Assembly: GCF_022414595.1 (NCBI RefSeq)
Contig: NZ_JADWYO010000002.1
Location: forward strand, 124,001-188,000
Direction of reading: 5' to 3'
Source: Streptomyces sp. MUM 203J
GTDB taxonomy: Bacteria > Actinomycetota > Actinomycetes > Streptomycetales > Streptomycetaceae
DNA: 64,000 nucleotides
Of this stretch, positions 51,326-58,945 are shown one piece after another (position 1 is the first letter of the stretch; the number at the start of each line of letters is the position of its first letter). The translations under genes were made by a program, and so were the position numbers. The notes beneath the pieces are model-generated. The model was given only the letters and a program-made list of their open reading frames with translations. It was not told the DNA's origin and did no database searches.

Positions 51326-51345
51326 ACGTACCAAGACGTACCAAG
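51326..51345. repeat. Exact tandem 10-bp repeat, probable GntR operator
   Basis: ACGTACCAAG is repeated exactly, head to tail, in the gap between the GntR gene and the divergent gene at 51434. It lies 24 bp from the first repeat pair. Together they suggest cooperative binding. Confidence 0.55.
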
Positions 51346-51433
51346 TTGGCGTACAGTCAGAGAGAAGGAAAGACCCCGGCGACGGTGGGGCCGTCCCGGG
51401 GCATCGGCCACCAGCTTCGAAGGAGCTGACGAC

Positions 51434-51820
51434 ATGGGCATTATCCATGCCTTCCTGCGCACACTGCTGGGCGTCCTCGTGCCCGGTTCGGGCAGGAGGC
51501 GGGCGGGCGGGTGTCCCGCCGCCACGGCTCGGGCACCGCGGGCGGCGGCGGCCCGCTCGGCCGGCGCATCCTTCCGGCCGGAGCCGGGCACGTGGTTCGG
51601 TCCGTCCTGGGGATGGACCGCGCGGCCCCGGTCCCCGTACGGGGGCGCGGAGACGTTCGCCGGGGAGGACACCGTCCTGGTCCGCCCGTACCTGCTGGAG
51701 CACGAGCGGCAGGAGGAGCGGGACCGGCAGCGGCAGCGGTGTCTCGCGCTGGTGCTCGCGGCGGACTTCGGGGTCGACCTGGACACGCGGGTCCTGCACG
51801 GTGCGGGAGCGGCCTGGTGA
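51434..51820 (+). CDS. Hypothetical protein next to GntR
   Basis: 128 residues: a hydrophobic start (MGIIHAFLRTLLGVLVPGSG), an Ala/Arg-rich linker and a charged C-terminal helix (VRPYLLEHERQEERDRQRQR). AAGGAG lies 8 bp before the ATG. It may be the first gene of the small operon 51434-52218. It has the look of small proteins in actinomycete integrative elements, but no family can be named. Confidence 0.68.
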   Translation: MGIIHAFLRTLLGVLVPGSGRRRAGGCPAATARAPRAAAARSAGASFRPEPGTWFGPSWGWTARPRSPYGGAETFAGEDTVLVRPYLLEHERQEERDRQRQRCLALVLAADFGVDLDTRVLHGAGAAW

Positions 51821-51853
51821 GCGCCCCCGCCCCCCGCGCGGAAGCCGGTCCGG

Positions 51854-52033
51854 ATGTGCGTGCGGTGTGCGTGGGTCACGGACGAGGCCGTGGTCGTCTC
51901 CGAGGTGCACCAGAACTCCGGGCCCGGGTTCAACGTCTATGCCTGCGCCGGGTGTGCGCCGTACTTCCCGCCGCTGCCGGATGTGCTGGACCTCCTGGCG
52001 GCCCGCCGCCGGTGCCGGGGCGGTGCCGAGTGA
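51854..52033 (+). CDS. Small zinc-ribbon-like protein
   Basis: 59 residues beginning MCVRCAW. It has cysteines as two CxxC pairs (C2/C5 and C31/C34 in YACAGCAPYF), a usual zinc ribbon layout. It starts 33 bp after the previous stop and ends in the start codon of the next gene. Function unknown. Confidence 0.6.
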   Translation: MCVRCAWVTDEAVVVSEVHQNSGPGFNVYACAGCAPYFPPLPDVLDLLAARRRCRGGAE

Positions 52034-52218
52034 GCCCGGAGCGGGCCGTCCGCCGGTTCCTGGAGGACGTGGAGCGGTCGGGCCGGCCGGGGGAGTGCGA
52101 GATCGGGTGGCACCACCTCTGCCACCCGCAGGACGTGTACGCCTCCGACCGCCCCGGCCCCGGTGAGGAGCCGGTCTTCTCGATCAGGTGCGCCTGCGCC
52201 TGCCATCAGGACGCGTAG
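52030..52218 (+). CDS. Small Cys/His-containing protein
   Basis: 62 residues. The GTG start overlaps the stop of the zinc-ribbon-like gene (GTGA). It has WHHLCHP and a C-terminal CACACHQDA, so it could bind metal. It is the last gene before the tRNA fragment. Function unknown. Confidence 0.6.
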   Translation: MSPERAVRRFLEDVERSGRPGECEIGWHHLCHPQDVYASDRPGPGEEPVFSIRCACACHQDA

Positions 52219-52332
52219 GCCATGACTCGGCAGCCTCCCGGCGATGTATCACGCCGGGAGGCCATCGCTCCTGAGCTGCCGAGGACGCGACACGACAGGT
52301 CGCGGATCACGCCAGTTGTCCCCTTGGGTAGA

Positions 52333-52377
52333 TGGAGGCCCCGCTGGACTCGAACCCGCGACCTATGCGTTAGGAGG
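52333..52377 (-). tRNA. 3' half of a tRNA gene (probably Arg, CCT), partial
   Basis: On the minus strand the 45 bases begin with an anticodon loop-like CTCCTAA (anticodon CCT), then CGCAT, a variable loop, the T arm GCGGG-TTCGAGT-CCAGC (one G-A mismatch), and an acceptor half ending in GGCCTCCA. The 5' half (acceptor, D arm, 5' anticodon stem) is missing: upstream DNA does not pair with it. Such 3' fragments are typical attachment-site duplicates left by integrative elements at tRNA genes. No integrase lies nearby in the window. Confidence 0.65.
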
Positions 52378-52443
52378 CTTGCAGGATCGTGTTTGCGCTC
52401 CAGTGGTGCCCGTTCTGGACTACCTGCGGTGTACAGCGTGACG

Positions 52444-53676
52444 TCAGTTCACGGGAAGCGGAGCGGGTCCTGCAGGTGCGGTGCCTGTGACGCGGTAGTT
52501 GTCGGCGTGCTGGAGGGCGAAGCGTTCCCAGGTGGAGATGTTGTCCGAGCGGGCACGCAGCAGTCCGGTGTCGGCGGTGGCGTACTTGGCTTCTGTGGCG
52601 ACGTACTTACCGTTCCGTACGGACTTCAGTGCGTAGTTCTGGTCGCCCTGGGGGATCAGTGTGTACGACTCCCAGCTGTCGGGGCGTCCGGCGCGGGCGC
52701 GGAGCATCGCTTCGTACTTGCCGGTCTGGTTGAGTTCGACGCTGACGAAGAGATCATTGGCCACGGACCGGAGCGAAACGCTCTTCCCGCCGTCGCGGGT
52801 GTGGAGGGTGAACTGCTCCCAGCTCCGGGCCTTGTCGCTTCGTGCCCGCAGTCGGCCGTCGTGGCTGCCGGTGGCACTCAGTTCGGTGGCGACGTACTTG
52901 TCGTTGGCATGCGCCTTGAGTGACCAACGGGCGACCTGGGCGCCGATCCAGTCGGTGATGTCGTCCAGGCGGGCTTCAACGGCACCGCGACGGGTCTCCT
53001 CGGCGCCGAGACATCCGCCCTGCCAGGAGCGGCTGCTGACGGCGACCAGCTCGTCGCCACCCTGACCGGCCCGCAGGGCGGGACCGCCCGCATCCCCCTT
53101 GCAGACCGCCGCTGAAACATCCGGGCTGTCGATGTCGAGTTCCGAACCCCGGCTGCCGGTGACGGCGAACTCACCGACATGCATCCGCCCCGGAATCCAC
53201 TCACTCCTCGTCCGGCCGAAACCGGCCACGAACAGCTTCTCCCCCTCTACGGGAGCGGCAGCGCTGAGCGCCACGGGCGCGATCCCCGAAACGGGCGCCG
53301 ACAGCCTCGCCAGCACCACATCCCGATCCGCCCGGGGCACCAACTCCACAACATCCCGCACCTGACCGCCCCCTGCGCCCAAGTCCGCACGCCCCACAGT
53401 GACCTTGGTCGGCCGCGAGGGCGCCCCCGACGCAACCGACCCGGGCTGCGCGGGATCGTCAGCGAAACAGCTCGCGGCCGTAACAATCCACTGCGACTCG
53501 ATCAGCGCACCCGAACAGTTGCGATCGGTCTTACCGATCTCAATCATCGCAACGAAGGGCTTCTCCTCGCCGCCAGCAGAGGCTCCCACTACAGCCTGCG
53601 CCGGGTTCGCCACAATCACCCCTGCAGCAGCCAACAGGCCGCCGAACAAGGCCCCGCACCTCGTCGCCCTACGCAC
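52444..53676 (-). CDS. Secreted trypsin-like pseudoprotease with beta-trefoil tail
   Basis: 410 residues with a signal peptide (1-28). Residues about 30-248 have the chymotrypsin fold (CSGALIESQWIVTAA), but the catalytic His position is Ser (TAASCF, S69) and the catalytic Ser is Ala (GDAGGP, A196). The Asp (D119 in RDVVLARL) is kept. Both changes are plain in the codons, so the protein should not cut peptides. The C-terminal part (about 250-400) consists of three repeats of a fascin-like beta-trefoil: YVATELSATGSHDGRLRAR, FVSVELNQTGKYEAMLRAR and YVATEAKYATADTGLLRAR. GTG 53676 follows GGGGGAAGAG. Confidence 0.85.
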   Translation of the reverse strand: MRRATRCGALFGGLLAAAGVIVANPAQAVVGASAGGEEKPFVAMIEIGKTDRNCSGALIESQWIVTAASCFADDPAQPGSVASGAPSRPTKVTVGRADLGAGGGQVRDVVELVPRADRDVVLARLSAPVSGIAPVALSAAAPVEGEKLFVAGFGRTRSEWIPGRMHVGEFAVTGSRGSELDIDSPDVSAAVCKGDAGGPALRAGQGGDELVAVSSRSWQGGCLGAEETRRGAVEARLDDITDWIGAQVARWSLKAHANDKYVATELSATGSHDGRLRARSDKARSWEQFTLHTRDGGKSVSLRSVANDLFVSVELNQTGKYEAMLRARAGRPDSWESYTLIPQGDQNYALKSVRNGKYVATEAKYATADTGLLRARSDNISTWERFALQHADNYRVTGTAPAGPAPLPVN

Positions 53677-53769
53677 GTCTCTTCCCCCAAACGCGGCGTC
53701 CTGCCGCTTTCTCCTGTGATCGCCGACTCTTCCCGTAATTTCCGCCGTAGGCGGGAGTCAGGAGCGGCA

Positions 53770-54291
53770 CTATCCGGTCACGTGCAGCTCGACGAGCATG
53801 GTGGGTGCGCTCTGTGCACCTTCACCCACACTCTTGAAATCGTTCTTGGTTAGCTTAACGGTCTGAGTCTTGCCCTCGGCTGTCAGTGCCGCACTGACGG
53901 GACGGTCCTTGGTCCACAGTCCGAACACCTCGGGGAGTTCGAGTGTCAGGTGGCCGTAACTTTTCACGGCTTTGAAGCACACCTGATTGTCATAGCGTGC
54001 GGGAAGTGCGCGGGAGTACACCAGTATCTGGTTCGATGACCCGTCACACTCCCCTTGGAGGATGCCTCCATCGCCCTGGATTAGCTTTACGCCCGTCTCT
54101 TCAAATAGTTGCGCCGCGCCAGGATAGGAGAAGTCTTCGACCACCGTGGGCGGGACTGTATTGTCTGCTGAATTGGCAGTCGAGGCCGCGGGATCCTGAG
54201 GCTGCACCGCCGCATAGGCGGCAGCGGATACGCCTATTAGAGCTGCCCCTGCTAAGGCGGCAACTACGAGTCTTCTGGTTGACGAGATCAC
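53770..54291 (-). CDS. Secreted hypothetical protein
   Basis: 173 residues with a signal peptide (LVVAALAGAALIGVSAAAYA, residues about 8-28). The mature part has one cysteine in LQGECDGSS and one in DNQVCFKAVK, possibly a disulphide. No family recognised. GGAG lies 6 bp before GTG 54291. Its base composition is lower in GC than the core genes here. It is divergent from the large toxin gene and lies 93 bp beyond the pseudoprotease gene in the same direction. Confidence 0.72.
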   Translation of the reverse strand: MISSTRRLVVAALAGAALIGVSAAAYAAVQPQDPAASTANSADNTVPPTVVEDFSYPGAAQLFEETGVKLIQGDGGILQGECDGSSNQILVYSRALPARYDNQVCFKAVKSYGHLTLELPEVFGLWTKDRPVSAALTAEGKTQTVKLTKNDFKSVGEGAQSAPTMLVELHVTG

Positions 54292-54440
54292 GTCGTCTCC
54301 TTTCAGGTGACTGTACACGACACTATCGGTGTCGGATGAGTCGATTTCCAGCCTCATTCCGGCTCTTGAGAAACCTATCAGTCAGGCGTGGAGATCGGGG
54401 AGGGGGGGAGGTGGCGCACCTGGGGGCCTTGAACGGCATG

Positions 54441-54463
54441 CTCCATCTGTCACTCAGATGGAG
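54441..54463. repeat. 9-bp hairpin upstream of the toxin gene
   Basis: Perfect arms CTCCATCTG and CAGATGGAG around TCACT, followed at 54467-54483 by a second one (CGGAAT and ATTCCG around 5 bases). They lie 100-140 bp before the toxin start and may regulate its transcription. Confidence 0.55.
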
Positions 54464-54557
54464 AACCGGAATTCCAAATTCCGAATCCTTGTGGCATGTT
54501 AGGTATGCATGGTTGTCTCCTGCGTGTGGTTAGGCTCATTCAGCTGAGATTCAGCAT

Positions 54558-54576
54558 CCGGCAACTTTGTTGCCGG
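54558..54576 (+). promoter_or_regulatory. Hairpin next to the toxin start site
   Basis: Eight-base arms CCGGCAAC and GTTGCCGG with a TTT loop, ending 9 bp before ATG 54585. In mRNA it would fold directly in front of the ribosome site. It could slow translation start. Confidence 0.5.
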
Positions 54577-54584
54577 TGCAGGAG

Positions 54585-57500
54585 ATGAGTCATAGGTTGA
54601 ATCAGGAAATATCGGCCAGATGGTTGCGCCGCAGACGCGTTCACGTCCTTCGTGGCGCGCTGCTCTGCCTATTGCCACTGGTAATGATGGCTGGGCTCGC
54701 AGGTACCGGCCCTGCCTGGGCGGACGAGATCGTGGGCGACAGCCCGCTCGTGAGCGCTTTACCGGACAGCAAGCGCGGACGGGTTGTCGAGTTGTGGAAG
54801 ACCGGTGGCCCAGGAGTTAGGGCCGCGGCCGAGGCAGCACTCACGGGAAGCGACGATGATGTCCGCCGGTTTCTGGAGCGCGAAAAGGACATCGCCCAAC
54901 TGAGTGACGAGCGAGTCGCAGTCGCCCAGATGCACGGCGTTGGTGGCCGGGGGGTCCGAGAGGCAGCGCGGAAGGCCCTGGAAGGACCGCCGGAGGCCCT
55001 GAGTGCCTTCATTCGGGTTGGGTGGCGTGAGCCACTAGAGGCGGACCAGCGGGTTCGGGTCGCTCAGATCATCAGTGCGGGCGGCCCAGGTGTGCAGCAG
55101 GCCGGCAAAGAGGCACTCAGTGGATCGATCGAGGACGTCCGCAGATTCCTCGACGAAGGACAGTTCACTGCCAGGGACGCTGACGACCGGGTGGAGTTGG
55201 TCCAAATCATAGGCGAGGGCGGTCCGGCCACCAGGGAGGCCGGCTTGCTCGCGCTCGGCGGTTCCATAGAGGACATCCGAGAGTTCCTGCTGGTTGGCCA
55301 GCACACCGCCCGAGCTAGGGACCAGGAGCGAGCCACCGTTTCCCAACTGGCCGCGCAAGCCGTAGCGGCCGGCCGCCGGGCCGCGGCCGAGACCGAAGCG
55401 GCCAAGGAGTCCTCCGAGCAGGCGGTAGCGGCATCCAGGCTCGCAAAGGAGGCTGCGCAGAAGGCCGCCAAGGAGACTGAGGCGGCCAAGGGTGATGCGA
55501 AGATAGCGGCGAGTGCCGCTGGCCGGGCTGCTGATGCGGCGAAGGGCGCGGCCGCGGCAGCTCAGCAGGCCATTACCGCTGCACACGCGGCCAACACGTC
55601 GGCGCGCATAGCAGCGAATGCCGCAGCGCATGCGGCCTCAGCTGCCGCAGGTGCGGCGAGGAAGGCGTCTGTCGCACATAACGCGGCGGCGAGAGCGGCT
55701 GGGAAGGCTTCGGCTGCCGACATGGCAAGGAAGGCCGCGCAAGACGCCCGGGACGCCGCCAAGGGTGCCACGCAGGCAGCTGACGCGGCGGAACATGCGG
55801 GTCAGGCCGCCAAGGCGGCAGGCCACGCAGCACGGCTCGCGGCAGAAGCCGGGGGCAATGCCAAACTTGCAGCGAACGCAGCGGAGGCAGCCAGCGGATA
55901 TGCGGCTGAAGCCGGTGCGCAATCAGCGACTGCGCGGTCGGCTGCGGCTCAGGCCCGACGCCAGGCTGCAGAGGCGACCCGGGCTGCAAACGCTGCGGAC
56001 CGCCTTTCGACGAAGGCTGCTTCTGCCGCGTTCCACGCCCGTGATGCCGCCAGGAACGCTGCGACGCATGCGGAGAACGCTGCGAAGGCAGCCGAGGAGG
56101 CAGCCAAACACGCAGGCGAAAGCACTACCGCAGCCAGTCGGTCCAGTGCTCATGCCGCTGCAGCACAGGCTGCAGCTGACGCTGCTGGCGCGGCTGTAAC
56201 AAAGGCCCGCGCCACCTTTGAACTGGCCCGCGAGATCGAAGCCGAAGAGCTAGCCACGCGTACGGCGGCGGCTGTTGAGCGGGCGCGGGAGCTGAAGGTC
56301 CGAGACGACGAGCGCAGATCAGCGGCTACCCGCGCTGCCAAGGAGGCAGAGCAACTCAATACAAAGGCCGAGCGTCTGGTCGCCGAAGCATCGCAGTCCG
56401 GAATGAGCGACCAGGCGGTGGCTGAGAAGGGCCGCCAGATCGCACTGCTGACGATGAAGAGCCAAGGACCCTGGAGCCAGGCCGCCGCTGAGGCGGCACT
56501 CGCGGGGGCCGACGCCGAAGTCCTTGCCTATGTGCGCAGCGGCCGCAAGGAAGCCAGTGAGTTGGATGAACGGGCACGTGTAGAACGCCTCGCCTATGAA
56601 TTCGGCTCAGAGGCGATCAGGACGGCAGCCGAGCAGGCCCTGAAGGGTGGTCCGGCCGAGATCAGAGAATTTCTGGAAGAGGGCCAGTACGAGGCCGCAG
56701 CGGCCGACTACCGTGTCCGGGTCGTCTATCTGGTCGGTAATGGCGAGCGTGGAGTGCAAGAGGCTGGGAAGCAGGCGCTCGCAGACGGCAGTGTCGACGC
56801 CCTGAAGGACTTCCTGACCACTGGTCAGCACGATGCTCGTAGGGCAGATACGCGAGTCCGCGCCGTACAGCTGATGGGAAATGGCACACCGGAGGTCAAG
56901 GCAGCAGCCCAGATTGCTCTGGAAGGCCCTCCGCAGCTCCTGGATGCCTTCATCGGTCTTGGTCAATACAAGGCACTACGCAAGGATCGGTTGGCGGCGA
57001 CTCACAGCGCGCAAGTTCAGAAGGTGATTGCCGACGCCGCCGGAGTCGCAGCAATTGCTCAGCAGAACGCGTCCGAAGCGGCTGAAGTCGCAGCCACTGC
57101 GCGTAACGCCGCAGCCGAGGCCGCTACCTATGCCAGGGTGGCAAAAACCGCCGCAAATCAGGCGAGCACGTATGCTGAGCAGGCGCATCAGTCCGCGAAG
57201 AAAGCGGAATCCTCAGCGGTGGAGGCCGCGGCAGCTGCGGCGAATGCGCGCAAGGCTGAAGCGGATGCGAACCATGCGGCTCAGAGGGCCGCGAACTCCT
57301 CTGCGAGCGCGGTGGCATCTGCTATATGGGCACGCGGAAACGCCGACGATGCGTGGGCTGCATCGAATCGGGCGAAGGCTTCCGCGATCGCGGCTGGAAA
57401 GAGTGTTACAGAGGCCAGTAAGGCGGCGAAGGAAGCTCGTGTCAGGATGGTCCTGCTCAAGCAGGCCGAAGCTGCGAAGGGTGCAGAGCTAGAACAGTTG

Positions 57501-58229
57501 AGGCGGCAGATCGTCATTGACCTCGTCCTGGACAATTTGCGCACCGAACTCACTACGCCTCTTGTCAGCTGGGACGACGTCTTCTCCAAGGAAGGCGCCC
57601 ATTTCCTCATAGACGTCGTCGGCCTCGCTCCCGGCCTAGGTGAGCCAGCGGACGGAATCAACTGCCTTTGGTACGGAATTGACGGCGAGGTTGTCGACGC
57701 GTCGTTGTCCTGTGCGGCCATGGTGCCGATCGCCGGCTACGCCGCGAGCGGGACGAAGTTCGCCAAGTGGGGGGAGAAGCTCAGCGGCTGGTTCGAGGAC
57801 TTCTCTCGGCGTCTCGGGTTCAAGCCGAAGTGCGCGCCACTCCGAGCATCTCGCACTTTCCAGAAGACCCCTTTCGTAGGGGTTTCACTTTCCTCCGCAG
57901 TGCAATGCCCGCGGCTTTCCGACAGGTTGCCTAATAATCTGTCCAAGAAGCTCATCAACGCGTATGAGGACATTAGGGCAGGGCGCGGCGAGAACATGCG
58001 CATCCTTAACGAGAGGACTGGTCGGCCGAAAGTATTCAAAGGGAAGGGGAAGCATGAAGGGAGATGGAAAGGCGCGGCGGAGTACAAAATTCCGGATAAG
58101 GAAAATAAGACTCGGATCCTTGTGGTGACGCTCGATGACGGCCGCAAAGTCATGGGCTGGTCTGTCGATCACTACGCCACGATCCATCCGTTCAGGGCTC
58201 CCCACTTCCCCGACGATGGGTGGAAGTAA
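54585..58229 (+). CDS. ALF-repeat polymorphic toxin with RNase Sa/barnase-like end
   Basis: 1214 residues. A signal peptide (about 1-46) is followed by ALF-type repeats of about 43 residues (about 50-250, again 640-790; for example GGPGVQQAGKEALSGSIEDV), and two long Ala-rich coiled regions (about 255-620 and 800-960). A pretoxin segment (about 980-1075; GLAPGLGEPADGINCLWYGIDG) precedes the C-terminal toxin. The toxin end has E1166 (AEYKIP), R1177 (KTRILVV) and H1196 (VDHYATI), the layout of the Glu-Arg-His active site of microbial RNases. ATG 54585 abuts GGAG directly; TTG 54597 is an alternative. It probably acts as a secreted antibacterial RNase. A SUKH gene follows. Confidence 0.87.
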   Translation: MSHRLNQEISARWLRRRRVHVLRGALLCLLPLVMMAGLAGTGPAWADEIVGDSPLVSALPDSKRGRVVELWKTGGPGVRAAAEAALTGSDDDVRRFLEREKDIAQLSDERVAVAQMHGVGGRGVREAARKALEGPPEALSAFIRVGWREPLEADQRVRVAQIISAGGPGVQQAGKEALSGSIEDVRRFLDEGQFTARDADDRVELVQIIGEGGPATREAGLLALGGSIEDIREFLLVGQHTARARDQERATVSQLAAQAVAAGRRAAAETEAAKESSEQAVAASRLAKEAAQKAAKETEAAKGDAKIAASAAGRAADAAKGAAAAAQQAITAAHAANTSARIAANAAAHAASAAAGAARKASVAHNAAARAAGKASAADMARKAAQDARDAAKGATQAADAAEHAGQAAKAAGHAARLAAEAGGNAKLAANAAEAASGYAAEAGAQSATARSAAAQARRQAAEATRAANAADRLSTKAASAAFHARDAARNAATHAENAAKAAEEAAKHAGESTTAASRSSAHAAAAQAAADAAGAAVTKARATFELAREIEAEELATRTAAAVERARELKVRDDERRSAATRAAKEAEQLNTKAERLVAEASQSGMSDQAVAEKGRQIALLTMKSQGPWSQAAAEAALAGADAEVLAYVRSGRKEASELDERARVERLAYEFGSEAIRTAAEQALKGGPAEIREFLEEGQYEAAAADYRVRVVYLVGNGERGVQEAGKQALADGSVDALKDFLTTGQHDARRADTRVRAVQLMGNGTPEVKAAAQIALEGPPQLLDAFIGLGQYKALRKDRLAATHSAQVQKVIADAAGVAAIAQQNASEAAEVAATARNAAAEAATYARVAKTAANQASTYAEQAHQSAKKAESSAVEAAAAAANARKAEADANHAAQRAANSSASAVASAIWARGNADDAWAASNRAKASAIAAGKSVTEASKAAKEARVRMVLLKQAEAAKGAELEQLRRQIVIDLVLDNLRTELTTPLVSWDDVFSKEGAHFLIDVVGLAPGLGEPADGINCLWYGIDGEVVDASLSCAAMVPIAGYAASGTKFAKWGEKLSGWFEDFSRRLGFKPKCAPLRASRTFQKTPFVGVSLSSAVQCPRLSDRLPNNLSKKLINAYEDIRAGRGENMRILNERTGRPKVFKGKGKHEGRWKGAAEYKIPDKENKTRILVVTLDDGRKVMGWSVDHYATIHPFRAPHFPDDGWK

Positions 58230-58256
58230 GGTTCGGGCGGTGAATGGGTAATGGGT

Positions 58257-58306
58257 GAGGGGCCTCTGTTGGGAGCAGTCTTCTGAGTGGCTCGATGGGG
58301 CCCCTC
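58257..58306 (+). terminator. Terminator with T-run between toxin and immunity genes
   Basis: Arms GAGGGGCC and GGCCCCTC with an inner hairpin (GAGC and GCTC) in the loop, followed by TCTTTTG. It would limit read-through from the toxin gene into the SUKH gene, so the latter may need its own promoter. Confidence 0.5.
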
Positions 58307-58335
58307 TCTTTTGTGTGGGATGGTAGGATGCCGGA

Positions 58336-58935
58336 ATGAGGGAAACGACTGGTGTTGAGATCGGGATCTCGGCCGCGGCTCGGCTGGCTCAACTCGGGAA
58401 TTGCCGGTTTGATGCGGGCCTGTCTGATTCCGAGTTCAGTATTATTGAAGAGCGTTATGGCTTCGAATTCTCCGAAGATCACAGGGTCTTTCTGGCTCAA
58501 AGGCTTCCCGTTTTTTCCGAACCGAAGGAGAATGCCGCCTGGGAGAACCCGTGGCCGGACTGGAGGAGTGGTGATCCCGAAAAGCTCCAAGCCTGGATCG
58601 AGGCTCCAGTCACCGATCTTTTGGATCTGACTCGCGACGGGTGGTGGCACAGTTCCTGGGGATCTCAGCCAAACGACTGTGCAGAAGCGCTCGAAATCGC
58701 CAGTCAGGCTTTGAAGCGTGTACCCAAGTTGGCTCCCGTCTATGGTCACCGATATCTGCCTGCACAGCGCGGTGCCTACGGGCACCCGGTTCTCTCGGTG
58801 TATGAGACGGACATCATCTGCTATGGGCGGGATTTGGCCGACTACGTGGACCGCGAGTTCGGGGGCGTAACACCTGGGATGTCGCCACGGCCGTGTTCGA
58901 CAGTGGCCTTCTGGTCTGAGTTCATTGAGAACTAG
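58336..58935 (+). CDS. SUKH (SMI1/KNR4)-type immunity protein
   Basis: 199 residues. LSDSEFSIIEERYGFEFSEDHRVFLAQRLPVF is the SUKH start: helix, acidic turn, then a DH-FL pattern. WENPWPDWRSGDPEKL and DGWWHSSWGSQP follow, then YGHRYLPAQ and PVLSVYETDIICYGRDLADY as strands. SUKH proteins neutralise many nuclease toxins. The ATG has GGATGCCGG in front. It is next to the RNase-type toxin in the same direction, so it is the likely antidote. IS insertion starts 11 bp after its stop. Confidence 0.85.
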   Translation: MRETTGVEIGISAAARLAQLGNCRFDAGLSDSEFSIIEERYGFEFSEDHRVFLAQRLPVFSEPKENAAWENPWPDWRSGDPEKLQAWIEAPVTDLLDLTRDGWWHSSWGSQPNDCAEALEIASQALKRVPKLAPVYGHRYLPAQRGAYGHPVLSVYETDIICYGRDLADYVDREFGGVTPGMSPRPCSTVAFWSEFIEN

Positions 58936-58945
58936 AAACGAGTTT

